Positions 1 through 6,237 of a stretch of DNA of 6,604 nt are shown here, piece after piece (the stretch's first letter is position 1; every line of letters starts with the position of its first letter). The translations under genes and the position numbers were made by a program. The stretch covers positions 1 to 6,604 of the forward strand of contig DMYC01000027.1 of the NCBI GenBank assembly GCA_003482695.1. Reading direction: 5' to 3'. Origin of the DNA: Clostridiales bacterium UBA8960 (GTDB lineage: Bacteria > Bacillota > Clostridia > Peptostreptococcales > Acidaminobacteraceae). The notes below the pieces were generated by a model. The model saw only the letters and a program-made list of their open reading frames with translations, had not been told where the DNA came from and did not search any database.

Positions 1-13
1 CCATATTTTATTG

Positions 14-62
14 ATATGTCGTAAAAATCGTAAAAAACCGACATATATTTTCAATATGTCGG
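14..62. repeat. Three copies of ATATGTCG, two direct and one inverted
   Basis: ATATGTCG occurs at 14-21 and 54-61 in direct orientation, exactly 40 bases apart, and inverted as CGACATAT at 39-46. The flanks of the two direct copies are also alike: T-rich before and A-rich after. The inner inverted pair forms the terminator stem. The outer copy is not needed for that, so the cluster may be a remnant of a protein-binding or recombination site, or a duplicated terminator arm. The function is unknown. Confidence 0.5.
32..62 (-). terminator. Rho-independent terminator of the DUF2188 gene
   Basis: On the minus strand a perfect 9-bp stem (CCGACATAT at 54-62, pairing with ATATGTCGG at 38-46) closes a 7-base loop and is followed at once by six T residues (32-37). 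It lies about 40 bases past the stop of the minus-strand DUF2188 gene, the right place for its transcription terminator. On the plus strand the same hairpin is followed by AAAAGAG, so it should not end transcription in that direction. Confidence 0.75.
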
Positions 63-102
63 AAAAGAGCGACAATTAGGAGTGAATACGTTCAACTTCT
101 TT

Positions 103-324
103 TTATCCCTTAGGCGGATATGGATCTCTACCGTGTGAGTCTCTTGATCCAATCCTACCATCTTTGTTATGGATTTGTAGCTCAGTGCTTTGATTGGTTG
201 ATATTTTGAGAGCAATTTCTATTGCTTCTTTTTTGGTATCAACAACATGAGAGGCTTTTTGACCACCATCTCTTTTTACTTGCCAGCCATCGGAATGAGG
301 CATAACTCTGTGTGAATCGAGCAT
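103..324 (-). CDS. DUF2188 domain protein, 73 residues, complete
   Basis: This is a small soluble protein whose whole length matches the DUF2188 pattern. An N-terminal segment at residues 5-20 reads HRVMPHSDGWQVKRDG. A middle part follows in which Asp/Lys/Ala residues lead into a helix (DTKKEAIEIALKIS). The strand ELQIHNKDGRIG comes next, and the family-typical tail RDSHGRDPYPPKG ends the protein, so it is complete. The biochemical role of the family is not known; members are common as single small genes in accessory regions. An AAAGGG Shine-Dalgarno-like stretch sits 6 bases before the ATG. The gene is transcribed away from the defence genes and shares the 325-499 upstream region with them, so it is probably an independent unit. 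Confidence 0.9.
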   Translation of the reverse strand: MLDSHRVMPHSDGWQVKRDGGQKASHVVDTKKEAIEIALKISTNQSTELQIHNKDGRIGSRDSHGRDPYPPKG

Positions 325-404
325 TTTTGACCCTTTGGAAGATAATTTAGCTTCATTTCGTTTAACGTCTGAAAAGGGATGCTATACCACAAAGCGACAT
401 TTAC

Positions 405-442
405 AGTTGACAGAATAACACTTTGTATTTAATTTGTCAACT
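405..442. promoter_or_regulatory. Wide inverted repeat AGTTGACA-N22-TGTCAACT, candidate operator
   Basis: Perfect 8-base arms lie at 405-412 and 435-442, with centres 30 bases apart, close to three helical turns. They sit between the divergent DUF2188 and XRE-ImmA genes, just before a TATAAT box. XRE regulators of toxin-antitoxin modules commonly repress their own promoter through inverted repeats, so the best candidate ligand is the HTH domain of the next gene. This is an inference. The arms also contain TTGACA (407-412), which could be a -35 box, so the symmetry could be partly accidental. Confidence 0.4.
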
Positions 443-450
443 ATATAAGC

Positions 451-456
451 TATAAT
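451..456 (+). promoter_or_regulatory. Candidate -10 box for the XRE-ImmA/PIN operon
   Basis: A perfect TATAAT lies 43 bases before the XRE-ImmA start codon, next to the right arm of the inverted repeat. No good -35 hexamer lies 16-18 bases upstream, which is common where -35 boxes are weak. A second TATAAT at 472-477 and a TTGACA at 407-412 paired with TTTAAT at 428-433 (15-base spacer) are alternatives. The exact promoter cannot be fixed from sequence alone. Confidence 0.4.
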
Positions 457-485
457 TTAGTAGAAACGAATTATAATAAACCAAT

Positions 486-493
486 AAAAGGAG
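486..493 (+). promoter_or_regulatory. Ribosome binding site of the XRE-ImmA gene
   Basis: AAAAGGAG is a strong Shine-Dalgarno sequence six bases before ATG 500. It fixes that start, and the HTH domain begins directly after it. Confidence 0.85.
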
Positions 494-499
494 TTTACT

Positions 500-1537
500 A
501 TGTTTGGTGAAAGATTAAAAAGAGCTAGAATCAAAGCGGGATTTTCCATGCAAGATTTAGTTGATAATGCCCAAAATATCGTAAGTAAACAAGCAATATC
601 TCAATATGAAAAAGATCAGAAAAGCCCGTCTTCAACTGTATTAATTGCGCTCGCTAGTGCTCTTGGTGTTGGAGTGGAATATTTTTTTAGAACTGTCGAA
701 GTTAAAATCAATAAAGTAGACTTTCGAAAACACTCGTCATTTGGTATCAAAAAGCAAGAAAGCATAAAAGAAAAAGTGCAAGAGTATCTTGAACGATACC
801 TACAAATCGAAACTATTTTAGAGATAGATGCCAAATTCGATAACCCAATAGCCAATGAGATAGTTAATGACTTTAATGACTTAGAGGGATTGGCTTTAAA
901 GCTTAGAAATGGTTGGAATTTAGGGATTGATTCGATTGATAATATTATTGAGATGCTTGAGTTACAAAATATAAAAGTGATTTTAATTGAAGATGAAAAA
1001 CATTTTAATGGACTTAGTGGTGAAGCGAATGAAGATAAGAATCACCCTTTTGTCGTTTTGAATAATTCGGATGAATTAACCGCTGATCGGAAAAGATTTA
1101 CCGCTATTCACGAGCTGGCACATCTTGTATTACCTCAACATGGATTGAATGCTGAAAAAGTCAGCGATAGATTTTCAGGAGCGTTTTTATTTCCAAGAGA
1201 TAGCGTATTCAGTGAGTTTGGCGAAAAGAGAACTAAGATTTCTCTTGAAGAGCTTAACCATGTAAAACAAAAATATGGTATCTCTATCGCAGGTATCGTG
1301 TTTAGGCTTTACAACTTAAATATTATTAATGAAGCTATGTTTAATCGATTTTGGATCAAAAACAGAACTGAGAAGTTCGATGAAAAGTTTCCTTATAGTA
1401 AGAAGATGAAAACCGCACGATTCGAAAATTTGCTTGGACATGCTTACAGCGAAGAGCTTATTTCGTTATCTAAATTGGCAGAGCTTTCAGGATTAAATGT
1501 CGATGCAGCCTTGAAAAAGTATGGTAAAGTGGTTTAA
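500..1537 (+). CDS. HTH-XRE regulator fused to ImmA/IrrE-type (M78) metallopeptidase, probable antitoxin/regulator
   Basis: This 345-residue cytoplasmic protein has two recognisable parts. Residues 3-62 form a Cro/C1-type helix-turn-helix: ERLKRARIKAGFS leads in, and SKQAISQYEKDQKSPSS is the turn and recognition helix. After a helical linker comes an ImmA/IrrE (COG2856, DUF955) domain with the zinc motif H204-E-L-A-H208 inside RFTAIHELAHLVLP. It is followed by a segment matching the family's FAgaFLlP signature (RFSGAFLFPR, 224-233). The third zinc ligand is probably E219. About 110 C-terminal residues form a helical region. ImmA and IrrE cut DNA-bound repressors. Long XRE-ImmA fusions next to small toxin genes are regarded as antitoxins or regulators. 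The downstream PIN gene overlaps by one base, so the two are translationally coupled. Expression probably depends on autorepression through the 405-442 repeat (inference). The domain call is firm; the antitoxin role is inferred from context. Confidence 0.93.
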   Translation: MFGERLKRARIKAGFSMQDLVDNAQNIVSKQAISQYEKDQKSPSSTVLIALASALGVGVEYFFRTVEVKINKVDFRKHSSFGIKKQESIKEKVQEYLERYLQIETILEIDAKFDNPIANEIVNDFNDLEGLALKLRNGWNLGIDSIDNIIEMLELQNIKVILIEDEKHFNGLSGEANEDKNHPFVVLNNSDELTADRKRFTAIHELAHLVLPQHGLNAEKVSDRFSGAFLFPRDSVFSEFGEKRTKISLEELNHVKQKYGISIAGIVFRLYNLNIINEAMFNRFWIKNRTEKFDEKFPYSKKMKTARFENLLGHAYSEELISLSKLAELSGLNVDAALKKYGKVV

Positions 1538-2031
1538 TGTTATTTATCAGCGATGCAAATATTTTTATTGATTTGTATAATTGTGGACTGTTGGACGAAT
1601 TCGATCAACTAAACCTCGATATACGAACGACAGATTTTGTTTTCAATGAATTAAATCCTGCACAGCAAAAGATCGTTAAATCAATGAATATTATGGTGCA
1701 TTCGCTTGAACCTCAAGAGCTTACCGATTTCTTTAGTACATTCGGTTCTTTAGGGCAGTTAAAAATATCCTATCAAGATTATTCTGTATTTCATTTTGCT
1801 CAGCAGTTGAATGGAGCGGTATTGACAAATGACGGCGCATTGAGAAAATTTGCAAAGAATAGATCAGTGGAAGCCAAAGGATTATTCTATATACTGGACG
1901 CAATCATACACACATCTACAAAAGACAAAACAGTTTTAATCACGGCGCTTGAGCTTTTGTTGCGTAATGAATGGCTACCAAAAAATGAAATTACAAAACG
2001 AATAGAGCAGATTCGGAAGGGTGTGTCGTAA
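1537..2031 (+). CDS. PIN-domain ribonuclease-like protein, probable toxin
   Basis: This 164-residue protein has the PIN-fold arrangement of acidic residues. D6 is in the first strand (FISDANIFIDL), E38 in FVFNELN, D81 in SYQDYSVFHFA and D99 in VLTNDGALRKFA. PIN domains use such a cluster of four acids to bind Mg2+ or Mn2+ and cut RNA, and in VapC-type toxins the targets are tRNA or rRNA. All four expected positions are filled, so the enzyme appears active. The ATG shares its A with the TAA of the XRE-ImmA gene (TAATG), showing translational coupling and suggesting a two-gene toxin-antitoxin operon with the regulator first. It is longer than typical VapC (about 130 residues) and has an extra C-terminal helical tail (about residues 115-164). 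I cannot assign the exact PIN subfamily; DUF3368/DUF4411-like groups are candidates. Function as a toxin is inferred. Confidence 0.85.
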   Translation: MLFISDANIFIDLYNCGLLDEFDQLNLDIRTTDFVFNELNPAQQKIVKSMNIMVHSLEPQELTDFFSTFGSLGQLKISYQDYSVFHFAQQLNGAVLTNDGALRKFAKNRSVEAKGLFYILDAIIHTSTKDKTVLITALELLLRNEWLPKNEITKRIEQIRKGVS

Positions 2032-2033
2032 AC

Positions 2034-2153
2034 ATGAAAAGAATCGATACCTCAACCAGCGTCACAATGAGAGGCAATCCCTACTTATGTCTTCAGGTGA
2101 AATCGAGGCTTATGAATGAAAGTATATCAAACCAAAACGGGAATAGAGTTTAA
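2034..2153 (+). other. Doubtful 39-codon ORF between PIN and Fic genes
   Basis: An ATG at 2034, two bases after the PIN stop, opens a 39-residue frame that ends in a TAA directly abutting the Fic ATG. It has a GGAAGGG about 12 bases upstream, which is far for a ribosome binding site. The peptide (MKRIDTSTSVTMRGNPYLCL...) resembles nothing I recognise. A competing frame starts at GTG 2021, ends at TGA 2116 and looks equally protein-like. The 122-base stretch may be a leader, a decayed gene or a tiny gene. No terminator hairpin is evident, so fic may be transcribed from the upstream operon. Confidence 0.2.
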
Positions 2154-2948
2154 ATGATTAAATCGAAGTATCTTCTTTATGCGTGTAAAACTACCCATAA
2201 CACACCTATCCAATATTGGTATGAAACGGATTCACGATACTTCAAATCAACGAAGCCACCAAAAAATATTCTTGATAAAACGAATGTGGAATGTGACGGA
2301 TTAAGCCCTGAACAAATCATTACGAACCCTTGGAATCACTGGGATAGTAATGACATTCAAAAGATCATGAATGCCAACGGCGTATGTATTAACTATCTCA
2401 AATCAACCGATAGCGATTTGATTCAAAAGCATGAAGATTTAAAACTTCTCGAACGTTACAGTGATTTGGTTGTCAATTTTGATATTTCAAGATCATTTGG
2501 TTTTAATACCGTCAAGAATTGGCATAAGAGTGTTTTTGAATCTATCTATCCGTTTGCGGGAGAACTCAGAACAGTTGAAATGAGCAAAGGCGATAAACTC
2601 GAAGCATGGACGTGGAGACTTGAGTTTCTAAATGGACTCCCTGATTTGAATACTCTAATCAAAGAAGTTTCTAAAAAACGATATGAGGATATAGAATCAA
2701 TTACGGCGGATTTATCTCGATTGTTGAGCGAGTTTTTATTTATCCACCCATTTCGGGAAGGAAACGGACGGATCAGCAGACTTTTAGGTGATATTGTTTT
2801 GGCGAAAAACGGATTGCCAATGATCGGATTAAATCTAAAAAGCGGTGATAATTATATTCAGAAAGTACATGAAGGATATAACTGCAACTATGAACCGTTG
2901 CAGCAATTATTAATCGATAAAATCGAAGAAGAGATTAGGAATGGATAA
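2154..2948 (+). CDS. Fic-domain AMP transferase (Fic/DOC family), probable toxin
   Basis: This 264-residue protein carries the Fic signature H198-P-F-R-E-G-N-G-R206-I-S-R in full. H198 is the catalytic base, E202 the Mg2+-binding acid, and G203-R206 the nucleotide anion hole. Upstream, FESIYPFAGELRTVEM (128-143) is the usual substrate-docking flap. Such enzymes transfer AMP from ATP to hydroxyl side chains, and toxin members modify targets such as DNA gyrase and topoisomerase IV. Residues 1-95 are not a domain I recognise. No (S/T)xxxE(G/N) inhibitory motif occurs anywhere in the protein, so it should be unrestrained unless a separate antitoxin supplies it. The convergent 51-residue gene is the candidate. 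The start is the earliest possible, because TAA immediately precedes it in frame; its ribosome binding site is weak (GGGA or AGAG). The last 14 bases overlap the end of the minus-strand gene. Confidence 0.94.
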   Translation: MIKSKYLLYACKTTHNTPIQYWYETDSRYFKSTKPPKNILDKTNVECDGLSPEQIITNPWNHWDSNDIQKIMNANGVCINYLKSTDSDLIQKHEDLKLLERYSDLVVNFDISRSFGFNTVKNWHKSVFESIYPFAGELRTVEMSKGDKLEAWTWRLEFLNGLPDLNTLIKEVSKKRYEDIESITADLSRLLSEFLFIHPFREGNGRISRLLGDIVLAKNGLPMIGLNLKSGDNYIQKVHEGYNCNYEPLQQLLIDKIEEEIRNG

Positions 2949-3090
2949 GTCTATAATGCTCTTTCAACTCTTTTTTAGTGGTTTTAGAACCTTCCGCTTT
3001 GGCAGATGTATAAACAGAATTGACGATCATAGTCTCCCGCTTTTTAGTGGTAGAGAAGAATTTATTGGTGTTTGCGATAGTTTTTTTCAT
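2935..3090 (-). CDS. Candidate small Fic antitoxin, 51 residues, antisense and convergent to fic
   Basis: This is a minus-strand ORF of 51 residues, basic and Lys/Thr-rich. It contains S29-A-K-A-E-G34 within YTSAKAEGSKTTKKEL, which fits the (S/T)xxxE(G/N) inhibitory helix of class I Fic antitoxins (VbhA, FicA) and of self-inhibited class II Fic proteins. In those, the Glu pairs with the second Arg of the Fic motif and blocks productive ATP binding. A TTKK block occurs twice (14-17 and 37-40). An AAAAAGG ribosome binding site lies 7 bases before the ATG, and codons 2-4 sit in an A7 run. Its stop lies inside the last codons of fic. The antisense plus-strand ORF covering it (2941-3222) is Phe-rich, as expected for the complement of a Lys-rich gene, so I take the minus strand as coding. 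I cannot name a family. Its role as the Fic antitoxin is inferred from motif and position. Confidence 0.6.
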   Translation of the reverse strand: MKKTIANTNKFFSTTKKRETMIVNSVYTSAKAEGSKTTKKELKEHYRLIHS

Positions 3091-3097
3091 AAAAATG

Positions 3098-3104
3098 CCT
3101 TTTT
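3098..3104 (-). promoter_or_regulatory. Ribosome binding site of the candidate Fic antitoxin
   Basis: On the minus strand AAAAAGG is followed by seven bases and then ATG at 3090. It supports this start over an in-frame TTG at 3106-3108, six codons further upstream, and it supports the minus strand as the coding strand here. Confidence 0.6.
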
Positions 3105-3162
3105 GCAAGATACAAAACGTGCTTTAGCCACTGATTTAGCGACCAAAACCTCGATAGATTTA

Positions 3163-3177
3163 ACTACCATGGGTAGT
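3163..3177. promoter_or_regulatory. Perfect inverted repeat ACTACC-ATG-GGTAGT at the centre of a divergent intergenic region
   Basis: Six-base arms flank a three-base centre at 3170, the exact midpoint of the 159 bases (3091-3249) between the divergently transcribed small antitoxin-like gene and hsdR. There is no T-run after it in either direction, so it is not a terminator. An operator shared by both genes is the simplest reading (inference). Possible hsdR -10 boxes follow at 3190-3195 (TATGAT) and 3200-3205 (TATATT), without convincing -35 boxes. Confidence 0.4.
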
Positions 3178-3249
3178 GAATTCAACCAATATGATAACAT
3201 ATATTCCTTAGGATTATGTTAAAAACTAAACTAATTAAAGAGAGAACTC

Positions 3250-6237
3250 ATGAGCCAATATACACCAGAATATATCCAAAGTGAACTTCCAGCAATCGAA
3301 CTCTTTCAAAAGCTAGGATACAACTATATCGACGCTTCATTGGAAGACTCAAGAATCTCCATCAATGAGGTAGTGCTGCTGGATCGGCTCAGATCGGCTC
3401 TGGTGCATATCAACCCGTGGCTCAGTGGGAATGTTCTCGAAAAAGTGATTCGTAATATTACTACGATCCCAACGAGTTCTCTTATGGAAGCGAATCAAAG
3501 AGCTTTTGAGCTAATCACTAAAAGTGACGCTATCACCGAAAAACCGACTCCTGATTTTAAGCCTCAACCTGTTTTTCTGATCGATTATCAAAATATTATG
3601 AACAACGATTTTCTCATCGTCAATCAAATGAAACACCACGGTCATGGGAATAATTCAATCCCTGACCTGATCGTTTATGTCAATGGCTTACCTTTGGCTG
3701 TAATCGAAGCTAAATCCCCCAAGGTGAGTATCACCGACGCTATCAGTGATTTGGAGTATTATCAAACCAATTCCCCGAAGCTCTTTCACTACAATCAAAT
3801 TTGTGTGGGGATCAATAAGGGAAAAGCCCTCTATGGAACTATCGGCGGAAGTTTTCCTCACTATGCTAAATATAGAGCCGACGACGTTACAGCAGTACAT
3901 GAATTAGTGGATCGGGAGCCAACGGCACAGGATATCTTGATCCATGCTTTGTTTCAAAAAGATGTATTCTTGGACATAGTTCGAAACTTCACGATCTTCG
4001 AAGTGGATCAGGGGCGAACAATCAAAAAGCTCCCACGCTATCAACAGCTTCGAGCGGTCAATAAAATTCTTGATCGATTACAGACAACGAACAAGGGCGG
4101 TGTCGTATGGCATACCCAAGGATCAGGTAAATCGATCACCATGATCTATTTGGCGACAAAACTACGCCGGGAAGAGGCTGGGTTTGATAATCCCACTATT
4201 TTAGTGGTGACAGATAGAATCGATCTCGATAATCAAATCAGTTCCACGTTTAGACGCGTTGGATTTGACAATCCGATTCAAACGACAAGTATCGCCAATC
4301 TCAAGGAGCTACTCAAAGATACTTATGGGAAAACACTTATGACGACGATTCATAAGTTCCAAGAACGTGCCGAAGAGCAAAGAGATAATGTGGAAGTGCT
4401 ATCTGATAAAGAGAATATATTTGTCCTGATAGATGAGGCACATAGAAGCCAATATGGCATGACGGCGGCATATATGCGAAGCGCATTGCCTAAAGCTAAG
4501 TTCATTGCCTTTACGGGGACACCAATAGACAAAGAATCTAAATCAACGCTGCGAGAGTTTTACGGCGGAGATTATATTGATAAGTACACCATTAAACAAT
4601 CGGTCGAAGACGGCAATACATTGGCGATCCATTATCAGACAGGAATGCCAGATTTTTTCATAGAAAAAGAACTTATGAATGAAGTATTTAGTGCGACATT
4701 CGGAAATGAGAGCGAAGAAAAACAGGCTAAGCTCAAAAGCAAAGCAGCAAGTTTAGATAGCTTTTTAGTCGCAAAACGAAGAGTCGAAGAGATAGCTAAA
4801 CATATCATAAATCACTATAAAGAAAAGATTTATCCGGATGGCTTTAAAGCCATGCTAGTGTGTCACAATCGTTATCAAGCTATTGCATATCAAAAAGCAT
4901 TTTTAATGCTGAAGCAGCATGGGCTAAATACCTTTGAGACTAAGGTGATTATGAGTTTAAACACCAAAAAAGACCCTGCTGAGTTTAGAGATTTGGCAAC
5001 ACCAGAAGATCAGGTAAAAACGGCAATCGAGAATTTTAAGCTCCCTTTTGGAAGCGAAACTGATTTGAGTAGAGGTGGCAAAAAGCAGTTTGACAATACA
5101 GCGATCTTGATCGTGTCGGACATGTTGCTCACTGGTTATGACGCTCCTATCGTTCAATGCATGTATATCGATAAGCTTCTCAAAGAGCATAACCTTCTTC
5201 AAGCTATAGCACGAGTAAATCGTACAAGCAGCGGAAAAGAGTATGGGCTTGTCGTCGATTATGCAGGGATTACCAACTATCTCACTGACGCATTAAAAAT
5301 ATTCAGTGGTGATCTAGAAGCCAACGATGTTATGACAAACATTGAGAATGAAAAAACCATACTTGAAAACCGTCATTCTAAGATAATGGCGTATTTTAAC
5401 ACCATTAAAATAGATCGTCATAAAGAGCATGACAAGTTTGTGGACGCATGTGTATTGTATCTCGAACCTGACGACTTGAGAGATAAATACATTGAGCTGG
5501 TGAAGCTCTTTAACAAGTCTATGGATATTGTGCTGCCTGATCCATTTGCCGTGGCATATGAGTATGATTTAAAACTCTTTAACGATATTAAACTTGAAGC
5601 GGTCAATACATATACCCCTGAAAAGCTCTTTATCACGAAAGAAGAGAGTAAAAAGATTCAAATGATTATCGATGAACACTTAAGGGCAACAGGAGTGCAT
5701 TATCTGCTCTCCGAAGCGGTAGATATCACAGACTCAAAACGGTTTGAAGAAGAGTTGGCACGCAAGGGCGGTAAAACCAAAGAGTTGACGATTGCAAATA
5801 GGATCAAACACACGATCCAAGCTAATAAAAAAGAGAACCCCGAGTTCTATGACGATTTAGCAAAACGACTTGAGCGGTTGATTAGAGATCGTGAAGAGGA
5901 TCGGATAGATCAAGCTCAACTGCTTTTTGAATTCCATAAAATCCAAGAAGAGATTATAAACTCAAAAGACGAGTGGCGACGGTTGGGTCTTGCTTCAACA
6001 GAACAATTTCCAGTTTACAAAAAATTAGAAAAAGTGCTCTCTGATCCAAAAGGATTTACAACAGCCATTTTTGACAAGATTGGGATTTATCTGCAAAAAG
6101 CTGACTGGAAAGATCATGATGATATCAAAAAGACTATGAGAAAAGAGATTAAGTCGCTGCTTCGCACCTCTGGAATAGATCAAGAGCTTTTGAAGACACT
6201 GCCGATTGATATTCTGGAGATTTTGGAAAATCAATGA
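3250..6237 (+). CDS. hsdR: Type I restriction enzyme, R (endonuclease/translocase) subunit HsdR
   Basis: At 995 residues this is the usual HsdR length and appears intact. It is the motor and cutting subunit of a type I R-M complex: it pumps DNA with ATP and cleaves it when it meets an unmodified recognition site. The N-terminal PD-(D/E)xK nuclease shows D139 (PDLIVYV) and E153-A-K155. The helicase core has Walker A TQGSGKS (289-295), the DEAH box 395-398 (LIDEAHRS), motif III TGTP (422-425), motif V LTGYDAP (627-633) and motif VI QAIARVNRT (651-659). The C-terminal third is the helical region that docks on the methylase. The QxxxY motif that normally follows the nuclease reads D167-L-E-Y-Y171, a Gln-to-Asp change. 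The start ATG follows AAAGAGAGA and gives a typical family N-terminus. The next gene overlaps by four bases. No hsdM or hsdS is in the window. Confidence 0.97.
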   Translation: MSQYTPEYIQSELPAIELFQKLGYNYIDASLEDSRISINEVVLLDRLRSALVHINPWLSGNVLEKVIRNITTIPTSSLMEANQRAFELITKSDAITEKPTPDFKPQPVFLIDYQNIMNNDFLIVNQMKHHGHGNNSIPDLIVYVNGLPLAVIEAKSPKVSITDAISDLEYYQTNSPKLFHYNQICVGINKGKALYGTIGGSFPHYAKYRADDVTAVHELVDREPTAQDILIHALFQKDVFLDIVRNFTIFEVDQGRTIKKLPRYQQLRAVNKILDRLQTTNKGGVVWHTQGSGKSITMIYLATKLRREEAGFDNPTILVVTDRIDLDNQISSTFRRVGFDNPIQTTSIANLKELLKDTYGKTLMTTIHKFQERAEEQRDNVEVLSDKENIFVLIDEAHRSQYGMTAAYMRSALPKAKFIAFTGTPIDKESKSTLREFYGGDYIDKYTIKQSVEDGNTLAIHYQTGMPDFFIEKELMNEVFSATFGNESEEKQAKLKSKAASLDSFLVAKRRVEEIAKHIINHYKEKIYPDGFKAMLVCHNRYQAIAYQKAFLMLKQHGLNTFETKVIMSLNTKKDPAEFRDLATPEDQVKTAIENFKLPFGSETDLSRGGKKQFDNTAILIVSDMLLTGYDAPIVQCMYIDKLLKEHNLLQAIARVNRTSSGKEYGLVVDYAGITNYLTDALKIFSGDLEANDVMTNIENEKTILENRHSKIMAYFNTIKIDRHKEHDKFVDACVLYLEPDDLRDKYIELVKLFNKSMDIVLPDPFAVAYEYDLKLFNDIKLEAVNTYTPEKLFITKEESKKIQMIIDEHLRATGVHYLLSEAVDITDSKRFEEELARKGGKTKELTIANRIKHTIQANKKENPEFYDDLAKRLERLIRDREEDRIDQAQLLFEFHKIQEEIINSKDEWRRLGLASTEQFPVYKKLEKVLSDPKGFTTAIFDKIGIYLQKADWKDHDDIKKTMRKEIKSLLRTSGIDQELLKTLPIDILEILENQ

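Noticed and set aside
54..62. Resemblance of TATGTC/GACATA to the IrrE/DdrO radiation-response motif of Deinococcus
   Set aside because: Half-site orientation and spacing differ, and the site lies far from the XRE-ImmA promoter. The terminator reading explains the hairpin better.
616..855. Minus-strand ORF inside the XRE-ImmA gene
   Set aside because: It is the complement of a well-supported coding region, with no ribosome binding site or recognisable motif. The minus-strand frames inside hsdR were dismissed for the same reason.
3081..3087. Seven-T run (A7 in the small antitoxin-like gene) as a phase-variation tract
   Set aside because: Seven bases is short for a contingency tract, and Lys-Lys codons after ATG are common in AT-rich genomes. 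It is noted only as a possible slippage point.
2941..3222. Plus-strand 93-codon ORF just after fic
   Set aside because: It is Phe-rich and lies in codon register against the Lys-rich minus-strand ORF at 2935-3090, which has a better ribosome binding site and a meaningful motif. Past 3090 it runs through what looks like a promoter region. It resembles no protein I know.
3383..3401. Direct repeat GATCGGCTC twice, one base apart, within hsdR
   Set aside because: It encodes an ordinary helix (LDRLRSAL) in the conserved N-terminal region and keeps the frame, so it is a coding coincidence.
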